Source: an uncultured Lysobacterales bacterium
Lineage (GTDB): Bacteria; Pseudomonadota; Gammaproteobacteria; Xanthomonadales; SZUA-36
Assembly (NCBI GenBank): GCA_937927755.1
Contig: CALBDB010000163.1
Location: 1 to 37,048 of the forward strand
Direction of reading: 5' to 3'
DNA: 37,048 nt
Shown: positions 23,970-32,995 of the stretch, in pieces
How positions within the stretch are numbered: the first letter of the stretch is position 1
How the letters are laid out: every line of letters begins with the position of its first letter
The notes under the pieces: model-generated
The model's database searches: none
What the model saw: only the letters and a program-made list of their open reading frames with translations
What the model was told of the DNA's origin: nothing
Position numbers and translations under genes: made by a program

Positions 23970-26585
23970 TTGAAAATCAGGCTGTTGTTCTTCTTCTCGT
24001 TGCTGATAGTAACATTCCAACTTCTCATTTCGTTTCCGATAAGCATCTGGATTCAGAACCAATTCAACTTCTCTGTAGAGTTGGTCTATGCCTTGGACCT
24101 GTTGGGTGCAGTGTTTTCTGCCGTTTCGGTAATTCTGCTGATTCTCGCCCTGGCAGTCCCCGAAAAGGCCCGCAACTATCTGCTGCCGTTGTTTGTGCTG
24201 CTCTCGGTGCTCATTTACCTGCAGCAGAATGTGCTGGTCTGGGATTATGGTTTCCTTGACGGCCACCAGATCGATTTCCGGAAGAATAACTTTCCAGGCC
24301 TCATTGACCTGTTTGCCTGGAGCCTCGGGTTACTGATATTCGTGCGCTTCCGCAAACAGGTTACAAATTGGGCGGGATCAATCCTTCTGTTCTCAGGGCT
24401 GTTGACCGTCCTGGCGACAGCTATTGCGCTTAACTCCCTCGAGTTTGAGGTTGATCGCACACCGGGGACAATAAGTGAACTTGACAAGTTTTCCTATTCA
24501 GACCAGCAGAACATCCTGCTTTTTATTCTCGATGGGTTTCAATCCGATTTATTTTGGGATTTGATCGACAATGAGCCCGGCATAAAAGAGGCTTTTCCGG
24601 GCTTCACTTTCTACCCGAATACCTCGTCGGTATATGCCAAGACATTCCCCACAATCCCCTTGCTGCTGACTGGCAAAACCTATAAAAAACAACAGCCCTT
24701 TGTGGATTTTCTTTCGCGCTCCTATGAAAACTCATTACTGACATCCCTGGTGGATGAGGGCTGGGATGTCGGGCTTTACCCGCAGTTTAAATCAACCATC
24801 GTGATTGATGATTCGATCATGAGCAATTACGTGGAGTTGCTGGGCAAGGATGAGAAACTCAAAGACTATCGCGTGGCGCTGGATCTGTCTTTCTTCCGGG
24901 CTGCCCCGCACTTGCTGAAAAGCCTGGTTTACAACGATGGCGATTTTATTTTCCAGGGTAACCCCGCTGTTAACCCGGATAGCAGCGCAGCCTTAGTGGG
25001 AAGTGCAGACCAAACTGGCTTGCCAATACGACATCCCCACGAAGGGATCAATTTCCTCGGCAACATGCAAACCCTGGGAAATACCCGGCCAGGTAGACCA
25101 ACATTCAGGTTTTATCATCTGAATATGCCGCACAGGCCGTTTCTGCTGGACAGGGACCTGAATTACGGCCGCCTGGACGACGATTTTTCTGCATATCGAG
25201 AATACGCTTTTGCAAGCGTTAAGCTGATGATCGCATACCTGAATGAGATGGAGCGCCTGGGTATTTACGATAACTCATCGATCATCATTACCGCAGACCA
25301 CGGTGGCGGGGAGATTACCGACAAGAAATACATTTCGGCCGACAGGCAGTATGTCGCGATAAGCAAGGATGGAGGCAAAAAGGCTTCCGGGCGACCATTG
25401 TTACTGATTAAACGCATTAATGGCCGCAGCCCGTTCCGTCTTTCCCCGAAACCGGCTTCCCTGCAGGACATTGCCCCGACGATTGCATCTTTTGCGGGTA
25501 TTAGCGGGCAGGAGTTTGATGGCCTGGCTGTGGACGAAATAGTAGATGGAGAGCCCAGGTCCAGAATTTACTATTTCTACTCTTTCACCGGCTTTGATTC
25601 ACGCTACCTTGGTGATTTCCACATTTACCAGGTTGATGGCGATGTTTATCAAGAATCATCCTGGAAGGAGAAAGGCATACTCACTGGCCCCGAGGTCAGG
25701 AACAAGCAAAAAGATTACGTTTTAAACAGTGATATCAACTATGGTTCCGACGCAAAGAACAGCGCCGATTATATGAATGCATTCCTTACAAGTGACAACC
25801 ACGTTTATGAGCCTTCTCAATTGGTATCGGACAGCGGCTCGCTGGATATCTCCCTGAGACTGAAAGAGAGTTTAGAAAGTAATGCGTTCTATTTGCTTGA
25901 ACTGGAGTTGGCAGCCCTGGATGGAACATCCAACGTGACCATTGAGCTGAACTCGGTCGAAGTACCTTCCTATCCGTTCAGTAATGATGCCGGCAGAAGA
26001 ATTGCCTTTTTTAACCCGGTTGGTACAGGGGTAAAAGACAAGCTTGATATTCACCTGGAAACGAGAACGGTATCAACTGGCAAATCCCCCCTTTCAATAT
26101 CGAAACTGAATCTCAGGCCTGCAAACCTGGCAACAATTGGCAAGGGTTCAGTCATTCACTTTTCTGATGGGTTGGAAGGCTATTATATAAACGGCTTCTG
26201 GGACGCAGAGCCTTGGGGCAGATGGACCTCCAGTACAGAATCAGCTCTGCATTTTCTTGCGCCAGGTGACTTTTGCCTGGATAGCTTCATTTATCTGAAC
26301 GTCGGAAAATTTTACCAGGGAGTGGATCCCGGAATGTTTATGGTCAGGTTAAACGGTGAGACATTAAAACTGGTCAGTTCGGATAGACACACCAACAAAT
26401 CTGACTATTATTTTGAGTGCCCACAGGGTCAACTGAAGGATTCCGGGGTTAATCGGCTGGTTTTATCAACCGATAAAGTTGAATCTGCACTTTCCAACAT
26501 CGACAGCAGAATGCTGGGCGCCGCTATTGGTGCCCTGGAAATTACTGACAAACACCTCGAAATTTCAAAAGAACCAACGAAGTAG
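23970..26585 (+). CDS. Membrane sulfatase-fold protein (alkaline phosphatase superfamily)
   Basis: The 871-residue protein has four or five N-terminal membrane segments (within about 1-155) and then an alkaline-phosphatase/sulfatase-fold domain (about 180-510). Asp188 in FILDGFQSD and Asp443-His444 in TADHGGG are likely metal ligands, and Thr225 in KTFPTIP is the likely nucleophile, as in EptA/LtaS-type transferases; there is no sulfatase Cys-x-Pro-x-Arg. The remaining 360 residues look beta-rich. It probably transfers phosphoethanolamine, phosphoglycerol or a similar group to a surface glycan outside the inner membrane, but hydrolysis is possible. The only start codon in frame near the first membrane segment is TTG at 23970, with GGAAAA upstream. 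It converges with a related gene only 28 bases away. Confidence 0.8.
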   Translation: MKIRLLFFFSLLIVTFQLLISFPISIWIQNQFNFSVELVYALDLLGAVFSAVSVILLILALAVPEKARNYLLPLFVLLSVLIYLQQNVLVWDYGFLDGHQIDFRKNNFPGLIDLFAWSLGLLIFVRFRKQVTNWAGSILLFSGLLTVLATAIALNSLEFEVDRTPGTISELDKFSYSDQQNILLFILDGFQSDLFWDLIDNEPGIKEAFPGFTFYPNTSSVYAKTFPTIPLLLTGKTYKKQQPFVDFLSRSYENSLLTSLVDEGWDVGLYPQFKSTIVIDDSIMSNYVELLGKDEKLKDYRVALDLSFFRAAPHLLKSLVYNDGDFIFQGNPAVNPDSSAALVGSADQTGLPIRHPHEGINFLGNMQTLGNTRPGRPTFRFYHLNMPHRPFLLDRDLNYGRLDDDFSAYREYAFASVKLMIAYLNEMERLGIYDNSSIIITADHGGGEITDKKYISADRQYVAISKDGGKKASGRPLLLIKRINGRSPFRLSPKPASLQDIAPTIASFAGISGQEFDGLAVDEIVDGEPRSRIYYFYSFTGFDSRYLGDFHIYQVDGDVYQESSWKEKGILTGPEVRNKQKDYVLNSDINYGSDAKNSADYMNAFLTSDNHVYEPSQLVSDSGSLDISLRLKESLESNAFYLLELELAALDGTSNVTIELNSVEVPSYPFSNDAGRRIAFFNPVGTGVKDKLDIHLETRTVSTGKSPLSISKLNLRPANLATIGKGSVIHFSDGLEGYYINGFWDAEPWGRWTSSTESALHFLAPGDFCLDSFIYLNVGKFYQGVDPGMFMVRLNGETLKLVSSDRHTNKSDYYFECPQGQLKDSGVNRLVLSTDKVESALSNIDSRMLGAAIGALEITDKHLEISKEPTK

Positions 26586-26613
26586 TGGGGCTCAGATCAA
26601 CTTCATTGCTGGT

Positions 26614-28755
26614 TCAACCACCCGGTTCCAGGCCGATATAACTAAACAATACCGAGAGTTGCCTCGGATCTTTTCCCGTGCTCATCGTTTTGCCCATGGT
26701 GAAATCTATTTCAAGAGGTTCGGATCGCGGTAAATCGTCGGGGAGTGGAAAAACGTGGCGTCTCTCGCTTAACTGTGCCTGGTCCAGTTCTGCAATTATT
26801 TTTCCCTGTACAGATATCCCCATCCACTGCCCCTTTATCGATGAGGGGGCATGAGCTTCAACAACCAGTACCGCAGTGCCCTGGCTTGGTAGAGACAGGA
26901 TAACCTGTGCCTTGTTCCCATCGACCCAGCGCACTGGAATGTTATGTCGCTCCAGAAAACTGAATCCCCGGGTAAAGCTTGTGAAGCTGGGATCGTCTAC
27001 TTTCAATTGCAAAGGATAACTGCCCTCACCCGTTGATACCGGAAGTGTCCAGTTACTCTCATCAAATACATGCCCACCAATGCGGTAACGCTTTACATTT
27101 TTCAGTGCTTGCAATTGCTGCGCTTTTGCAGCCGAATCGTAAGTGTAAAACTGCCGCAACCGACCAGGCTCAATATCCTTGTCGAAAATCGATACGCCGT
27201 TGTATGTGTGTGCGATCCCCAAAGCATCTGCAATTGTGGCTGGAATATCTCCCGTGGTAACGGCGTGATCAGAAAAACCCAGTGCACCTCGCGCATCAAA
27301 TGGCTTGATTAACAGGAGACTGCTGGCCCGTCCCATTAACGATTCCGGGACAACATTGCCCGCCTGTCTCGGAAAAGATGGTGGCAGCCATGGACTTCCA
27401 TGGTCTCCATTGACGACAATCATGGTTTGATCATAAACGCCCTTGCTCTTGAGGGTTTCAATCAGTTTTTCTAGTTGTAAAAGCGTGCAAAGGATCTGTT
27501 CACGCTGATTTTGCTGATTGATGGGCTGCGGTCCGACATAGTCGCAATTGCGGTCAAACAATAGAGGTGCATGAGCACCTGCATGGTGGATGTAGTTGTA
27601 TGACCCCGGTATATCTTCCACCTTCATTTTCAGTGTAAGGATATCCAGAACCCCGGAGTGTTTAGGCTTGTTCTCGAGCAGGTTTCTGAGCCGCCAGCGC
27701 CCTTCATCGTAGATTCGTTCACGTAGAACTATTGGCGTGGTTTGAAAAGCTCCAAGATCAAGTGCCGATAACACCGTGAACATCAATCGGTCCGCAGGGG
27801 TTTTTACATCTACACCGGCGAAAACCTCGTCGTGTGTACCGGTACAGGCGGTGTAAAGTCCCTTGCAGAAAACTCCCGGGTGAAATTGGAAACCAAAGGT
27901 CCTGTACCCATGCTGTGAGAGCAACGTAACAATTGATCGCTCATTCAGCGTCTTGCCGACGTATTCCCAGGAAAGGGGTTGAACCAGTTCCATGTCATAT
28001 CGGGATTCAAGCGCTTCACCCGACATATAAAAAAGCACGCTTGGGTAAGTGCTCTGGTACCTGCCGGTTGCCTGTGTAAACAAGGTAAAGCCGTCGAGTG
28101 CGCCGGCGTAGTGCTCATAGTTGGACGCCAGGACGTCGTGCAACATAGCCCCTTGTGCCTGGTCTGGAACAATATGGATAACATTACGTTGGCCGGACAG
28201 ACGGTAAAACTGGTCAAAATAAAGGGAGTCCCCGCCAACGATTTGCCGCCCGGGGAACAGGGTTTCAGAATGCGTAACCGTTGAGCTGATAAATCCAGCC
28301 GTTAAAAACAGCAATGTAAAAAAGGACACGGTAGATAAGAACTTTGACTGGTTTCGCATTAGCCAAAACAGGCCGCCAAGCGCCAGGGCCACACCCAGTT
28401 CAACGTAGGAAAGCCAGGTCAATGCCAACCAGTCGATCGGTTTTCCATCAAAAGGGTGATGGCCAGCCAGGTTCAGAAAAAACCTGGACTCAAGAAAAGC
28501 AATGGTGCTCAGAAAGACCAGGAACCACAGAAAAGCCGAGATCCTGGAGGCCCGCATCAGGAGATACAGCAGTGCAATAAGAACCAGCGAGAGAACACCC
28601 AGGATTAAAAGAACATCAACAAAGCGGACAGAGAATTCGCCAAAATTCTGTGACAGGACCTGTACAGGTGCGAAGAAGAATATCTGCAGTACAAAAGTTG
28701 AGACAACCAAGCCAGCCGGAACGCTTTTGGCTCGCTGCTTTGCTCTGGAAAGCAT
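26614..28755 (-). CDS. Second membrane sulfatase-fold protein
   Basis: The 713-residue protein repeats the layout of its convergent neighbour: membrane segments at about 12-160, then a sulfatase-fold domain with Asp198 in HIVPDQAQG, Ser235-Thr236 in QSTYPSVL as likely nucleophile region, and Asp451-His452 in NGDHGS. A beta-rich C-terminus of about 160 residues follows. Spacing between these landmarks is nearly the same as in the neighbour (38 and 215 against 37 and 218 residues), yet the sequences are far apart. The start at 28755 overlaps the stop of the upstream glycosyltransferase as TGATG, so the two are translationally coupled. This ties it to glycan assembly, probably as a transferase of a phospho-group; the donor and acceptor are unknown. 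Confidence 0.8.
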   Translation of the reverse strand: MLSRAKQRAKSVPAGLVVSTFVLQIFFFAPVQVLSQNFGEFSVRFVDVLLILGVLSLVLIALLYLLMRASRISAFLWFLVFLSTIAFLESRFFLNLAGHHPFDGKPIDWLALTWLSYVELGVALALGGLFWLMRNQSKFLSTVSFFTLLFLTAGFISSTVTHSETLFPGRQIVGGDSLYFDQFYRLSGQRNVIHIVPDQAQGAMLHDVLASNYEHYAGALDGFTLFTQATGRYQSTYPSVLFYMSGEALESRYDMELVQPLSWEYVGKTLNERSIVTLLSQHGYRTFGFQFHPGVFCKGLYTACTGTHDEVFAGVDVKTPADRLMFTVLSALDLGAFQTTPIVLRERIYDEGRWRLRNLLENKPKHSGVLDILTLKMKVEDIPGSYNYIHHAGAHAPLLFDRNCDYVGPQPINQQNQREQILCTLLQLEKLIETLKSKGVYDQTMIVVNGDHGSPWLPPSFPRQAGNVVPESLMGRASSLLLIKPFDARGALGFSDHAVTTGDIPATIADALGIAHTYNGVSIFDKDIEPGRLRQFYTYDSAAKAQQLQALKNVKRYRIGGHVFDESNWTLPVSTGEGSYPLQLKVDDPSFTSFTRGFSFLERHNIPVRWVDGNKAQVILSLPSQGTAVLVVEAHAPSSIKGQWMGISVQGKIIAELDQAQLSERRHVFPLPDDLPRSEPLEIDFTMGKTMSTGKDPRQLSVLFSYIGLEPGG

Positions 28756-31190
28756 CAGTCCCCGGAAACGCGTTTTTTCAGACCAAGCCATTTCTGCTTG
28801 GCCCAACGCAATGGCAAAGTCAGCTGCCAACTGGTCGAGGCCTTCAACTCTGCCAGCTTGTCTTCCAACTTTTTCAGTTGGTGCTTCTGCACGGCCAGGC
28901 GGTTCTCTAACTGGCTGATCTTCATGTCGTCGGGAAACCTGATCCGTCGCATATTTGATGCAAGCTGACCTTCTTCGAGAGCCTGTTTTGTTGCTTCGAG
29001 ATAAGCATGGCCAAACTTCTGATCGGGCTCAAGGTGATTGCCTTCCGCCCACTCGTTCCAGGCATTTACAAAGACCATGCGTTCCTCACCCTGCAAGTGG
29101 CCATTGGCGTGGTCAACCGCGTGGGCAAGCCAGTGCTGGTACTTCTCCGGGGTGGAGTCGAGGAATATACTTGCGCCTTCATGACGGCGGGCCCAGTTAT
29201 CCCATGCCGGTGTCACGCAGCGGATCCACTTGTAGCCGGGAGTCTCCTTGGACATCATCGAATCGGCAAGGCCCTCGTAGGTGTGTATGAAATTGTTATC
29301 GCAAACGCTTTTGAGTTCCGATCCGGCCCCTTCGAGCAGATCCGAGTCGCCTGTCAGTTGCGGACCCTTGTTCCACCAGTCCGGGGCAAACTCCACGGCG
29401 GCGTCAAAACCGATCTCATGCGGGTCACACTTGGCAAAACTCTCAACACGCACCAGGTACAACTCCCCTACCCCTGCCTTGCGCGCTTCTTCACGCCAGG
29501 TTTCCGCGGTCCTGGCCGGGTCCGGGAGCCTGTCGGTGCGGTAGACCAGGAAAAGTGGCTTGCCGTTGACACGGATGTATCGCTTGTCCTCGAATATCGG
29601 CAACAACGAGCGGATGTGGCTTATATCATCCTCCTCGCTGTACTCCTGAAGCATCAGGATATCCTTTTCCTTGCCGTCCCAACGGCGTGTCCAGCTTTCA
29701 TTGGCCCAGCACAGACAAAACGGGAAGTCAGGCTTTCCAGAATTGAGCAATTCCTGCAACGGGTGCTCCAACAGTCTGCGTCCGCTGAACCAGTAATGGT
29801 AGTAACAAAAGCCCTCGATACCGTATTTCCTGGCCAGTTCGGCCTGCTTTATACGGGTTTCTTCCTGGCGCAGGTCGTAGTAACCAAGATCGGCTGGTAC
29901 ATGCGGCTGATAGTGCCCGGCAAACAGCGGCTCCGCCTTTGAAACATTGGCCCACTCGGTAAAACCCTCACCCCACCATTCATCATTCTCCGGAATCGGG
30001 TGATACTGGGGCAGATAAAACGTGATCAGGCGGGGTGGCTTTTGCTGTGCCGTATCCACCAGCACCCTGGCAAGACGCAAGGTGGCTTCAGCCTTGGAAA
30101 CGGAAAGCACCGTGGCCATCAGCTCGGCGGTTTTTTCAGCGGTAAGGTTTTCCGACACGTACATTGATCCCCGGCGGCTGATTTCTTCCAGCTTTTTCTC
30201 GTCTGTGTAAAGAGAAATCACTTCCGCTGCAAATTCTCCGGGGCTGTCCTTTGGTGTCGCCAGGTGTCCAATACCCTTGATGCCCTCCAAACCTATCGCG
30301 GTCGAAACCAGCGGAACACCGTGGTACAGCGATTCGATGATCTTGCCCTTGACCCCTGCGCCAAACCTCAGGGGCACGACCATCATCCTGACACTCTGGT
30401 ACAAGCTATGCAGCTCTTCTTCACTCACGCGCCCCAGGATCCTGATACTCTCCGAATCCAGTGCAGCGATATCAGCAGGCGGATTTACACCAACCACGTT
30501 TATGGCAATACCAGGGATCTGCTTCTGTATCAGAGGAAAAACCTCGTTGCAAAACCATAAAACAGCATCGTGGTTAGGGGTGTGGCCACATGCACCAATG
30601 TAAAGCAGGTCTTGCCGCTTGCCAAAGTCCCGGTCTGAACCGGGAACATCCTGGTAGAAGAAAAGCGGGACGGTGAATATTTTTTTATCCGGGAATTTTT
30701 CCTGCAGAAACTTCTCTTCGACGTCGCTGAAGGTCAAAAGGACATCGCTGTTTAAAAATACAAAATCCTCCTTCTGCTCGTAGAGGTTCGCTTCTTCCAG
30801 TATTGACTCGTCGTTCTCTAGCTCGGCCTTGCGCCGCAACCTGAGGTAATGCAAATCGTGGCATTGGTAAATAATTGCAGCATTGGAATGCTCTTTAACC
30901 GCGGGTAAAAATGCTGATGCCGGATCGGGCCTGTGAAAAAAAACGTAGTCGATTCCCTGCCCGTTTTCCTTCAACCAGCTTTCCCAGTTTTCACGGTACC
31001 ATTCGCCATCCAGGGTTTCGATCCCCAATTGGTTAAGCCTGGTCGAATACGGGTCCACCCGCCTGAAATCCGCCGGCAGGAACTTAACCTCGAGCCCCAT
31101 TTTTACAAGCAACTCGAGATACATGAAGTTTGTGCGGGAACCCGCATACATGTCGTAATGCGGAACTTCATAATCTACGAGGAGCAGCAC
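28755..31190 (-). CDS. Bifunctional GT4 glycosyltransferase with WbsX/GH99-like domain
   Basis: The protein has at least 811 residues. The N-terminal half (about 1-360) is a GT4-type glycosyltransferase with GAGVKGKIIESLYHGVPLV. The second half (about 390-720) is a WbsX-like glycan-processing domain related to GH99, with FYLPQYHPIPENDEWWGEGF, FCYYHYWFSGRRLLE, CWANESWTRRWDG and NAWNEWAEGNHLEPD. A coiled coil (about 750-780) and the STSWQLTLPLRWAK motif common in polymodular glycosyltransferases close it. The domains fit O-antigen or capsule assembly. The start given is GTG at 31190 behind AAAAGGA, but the same frame stays open and protein-like to 31325 without a usual start codon, so the true N-terminus is probably about 42 residues longer (see the next entry). 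It overlaps the next gene by one base. Confidence 0.82.
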   Translation of the reverse strand: MLLLVDYEVPHYDMYAGSRTNFMYLELLVKMGLEVKFLPADFRRVDPYSTRLNQLGIETLDGEWYRENWESWLKENGQGIDYVFFHRPDPASAFLPAVKEHSNAAIIYQCHDLHYLRLRRKAELENDESILEEANLYEQKEDFVFLNSDVLLTFSDVEEKFLQEKFPDKKIFTVPLFFYQDVPGSDRDFGKRQDLLYIGACGHTPNHDAVLWFCNEVFPLIQKQIPGIAINVVGVNPPADIAALDSESIRILGRVSEEELHSLYQSVRMMVVPLRFGAGVKGKIIESLYHGVPLVSTAIGLEGIKGIGHLATPKDSPGEFAAEVISLYTDEKKLEEISRRGSMYVSENLTAEKTAELMATVLSVSKAEATLRLARVLVDTAQQKPPRLITFYLPQYHPIPENDEWWGEGFTEWANVSKAEPLFAGHYQPHVPADLGYYDLRQEETRIKQAELARKYGIEGFCYYHYWFSGRRLLEHPLQELLNSGKPDFPFCLCWANESWTRRWDGKEKDILMLQEYSEEDDISHIRSLLPIFEDKRYIRVNGKPLFLVYRTDRLPDPARTAETWREEARKAGVGELYLVRVESFAKCDPHEIGFDAAVEFAPDWWNKGPQLTGDSDLLEGAGSELKSVCDNNFIHTYEGLADSMMSKETPGYKWIRCVTPAWDNWARRHEGASIFLDSTPEKYQHWLAHAVDHANGHLQGEERMVFVNAWNEWAEGNHLEPDQKFGHAYLEATKQALEEGQLASNMRRIRFPDDMKISQLENRLAVQKHQLKKLEDKLAELKASTSWQLTLPLRWAKQKWLGLKKRVSGD

Positions 31191-31315
31191 TGGCTTCCTT
31201 TTCCAGTTTGCGGACAGGTTTTCCGGGACAGGATTGTTGTCATTTTTATTGGTAATGATGGCTCTGCCCCAGGCGCTGAATTGCTTTAAATTGATCAGAC
31301 GTATTTTCGTTTCAT
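31191..31315 (-). other. Probable coding 5' extension of the glycosyltransferase, out of frame by one base
   Basis: ATG at 31315 begins ATG AAA CGA AAA TAC and reaches TGA after six codons. One extra A in the run of four at 31304-31307 would join it to the downstream frame as MKRKIRLINLKQFSAWGRA and onward to the GTG at 31190. The extended frame has no stop and a plausible composition. It could be an assembly or sequencing error, a real frameshift, or chance. Confidence 0.45.
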
Positions 31316-31339
31316 TACCCGCTAATTACAAATAAAGTC

Positions 31340-32917
31340 TCACTGGTTTTTAAAAGGAGGTCTCCGTTTGTAACCGCCCTGTTCAAAAGCGTAAGCCAGC
31401 TTTATCAGCTTTTCATCACTGTAGGCTGTGCCGATAAATGAAATTCCAATCGGCAAACCGAGTATGTCACCGGCGGGCACCGTAATGCTGGCATAGCCGG
31501 ATATTGCTGCAAGTGATGAACTGTAAATACCCGTTGATTGATCACCGTTGATATGATCGGTCAGCCAGGCTGTACCCCTGGTAGGCGCAATCAGGGCATC
31601 AAGATTGTGGGTTTCCAAGGCGTTGTCAATTCCGTTTCTGGCGATCCGTTTACTTTCCGCGAGTGCTTCCAGGTAGGCATCGTCGGTCAATGGGCCCTTG
31701 GCCTGCGCTTCTATCAATGTCTCCTGCCCGAAATGGGGCATCACGGTGTCGGCGTGGGCTTTATTGAACTCGATTATCCCCGCCAGGTTGTTTATTGGCG
31801 CACCGGAGTTCTCAAGATAGGCGTTCAAATCCGCTTTGAATTCGTAAACAAGCACTTCATGCTGAGCGCTGCCCATGCCTTCCCTGTCGACTTCCACGGG
31901 ATCGACGATCTCGGCACCCAATGATCTGAGTGTCTCGATGGTGTCTTCCAATATCCTTTCGACACGGGCATCAACACCTGCACCACCATGGTTGCGATAA
32001 ACGCCGATCCGGGCACCGTTCAGGGCCTTGTCTGACAAACCTGCACTGAAGTCCGGCAAAGATTCAGGGAATGAATACGCCAGCGGATCTGCGGGATCCC
32101 GGCCCACCATCGCTGAGAATAATATGGCGGCATCCTTCACTGTGCGCCCCATCGGACCTGCCGTATCCTGGCTATGTGCAATCGGAATGATGCCGCTGCG
32201 GCTGACCAGGCCCAGGGTTGGCTTGATTCCGACTATGCCGTTGATACTGGACGGACATACCACCGATCCGTTGGTCTCCGTACCCACGCCAACACTGGTC
32301 AAGCTGGCTGCAACCGCCACTGCCGAGCCACTGGATGAACCACAGGGATTGCGTGCCAGGTCGTAAGGATTTTTGGTTTGGCCGCCAACACTGCTCCAAC
32401 CGCTGGATGACCAGTCGGAACGAAAGTTTGCCCATTCACTGAGGTTGGCTTTAGCAAGGATTACCGCGCCGGCCTCGCGTAATTTCGCTACAACAAAGGC
32501 ATCCGCCGGTGGCCGGTGGCCTTTCAATGCAAGCGAACCCGCCGTGGTCTCCATTTTGTCGGCTGTATCGATATTCGCCTTTAACACGACCGGTATGCCA
32601 TGCATGGGCCCTCGCGGGCCGGATACCTCTCTTTCCGCATCGAGTGCCGCGGCAATCCCGAGCGCGTCGGGGTTTACCTCGATGATAGAGTTCAGCGCAG
32701 GACCGTTTTGGTCAATCGCCTCGATCCTGTCGAGGTAAAACCTGGTCAACTCAATTGAACTGAGTTCGCCCTTCTGCATCAGGGTCTGTAGAGATGCGAT
32801 GTCATGCTCGGTGTAATCAGCGAGAATCGCTACCGTTTCCACCGGCTGCAGTTCCGGCTTACAGGCAGCCAGCAGCAATGAAACTGCAACACATTGAAAT
32901 AACCTGCTAATCGTCAT
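31340..32917 (-). CDS. Lipoprotein amidase (amidase signature family, peptide-amidase-like)
   Basis: The 525-residue protein starts with a lipoprotein signal peptide whose lipobox LLAAC places the lipidated Cys at residue 19, so it acts outside the inner membrane. The amidase-signature catalytic set is intact: Lys113 in VVLKANID, the cis-serine Ser194 in PCGSSSGSA and nucleophile Ser218 in GTETNGSVV. GGQTKNPYDLARNPCGSSSGS and KPTLGLVSRSGIIPIAHSQDTAGPMGR resemble the peptide amidase (Pam) branch, not the tRNA amidotransferase GatA. The ATG at 32917 was chosen for GGAG and the signal peptide. A LysR gene lies 78 bases upstream on the same strand. It probably releases ammonia from an amide outside the cell membrane; the substrate is unknown. 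Confidence 0.9.
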   Translation of the reverse strand: MTISRLFQCVAVSLLLAACKPELQPVETVAILADYTEHDIASLQTLMQKGELSSIELTRFYLDRIEAIDQNGPALNSIIEVNPDALGIAAALDAEREVSGPRGPMHGIPVVLKANIDTADKMETTAGSLALKGHRPPADAFVVAKLREAGAVILAKANLSEWANFRSDWSSSGWSSVGGQTKNPYDLARNPCGSSSGSAVAVAASLTSVGVGTETNGSVVCPSSINGIVGIKPTLGLVSRSGIIPIAHSQDTAGPMGRTVKDAAILFSAMVGRDPADPLAYSFPESLPDFSAGLSDKALNGARIGVYRNHGGAGVDARVERILEDTIETLRSLGAEIVDPVEVDREGMGSAQHEVLVYEFKADLNAYLENSGAPINNLAGIIEFNKAHADTVMPHFGQETLIEAQAKGPLTDDAYLEALAESKRIARNGIDNALETHNLDALIAPTRGTAWLTDHINGDQSTGIYSSSLAAISGYASITVPAGDILGLPIGISFIGTAYSDEKLIKLAYAFEQGGYKRRPPFKNQ

Positions 32918-32995
32918 GTCTCTTCTCCAAAACGAACGGCGTCGAACCAGCAAAACCCTGTCGCCAGTGAGTCCGGGAGCCGCCTATGCAACTAC

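Noticed and set aside
29007-29942. 311-residue plus-strand open frame opposite the glycosyltransferase
   Set aside because: It is the antisense shadow of the WbsX-like domain, whose minus-strand motifs are clear.
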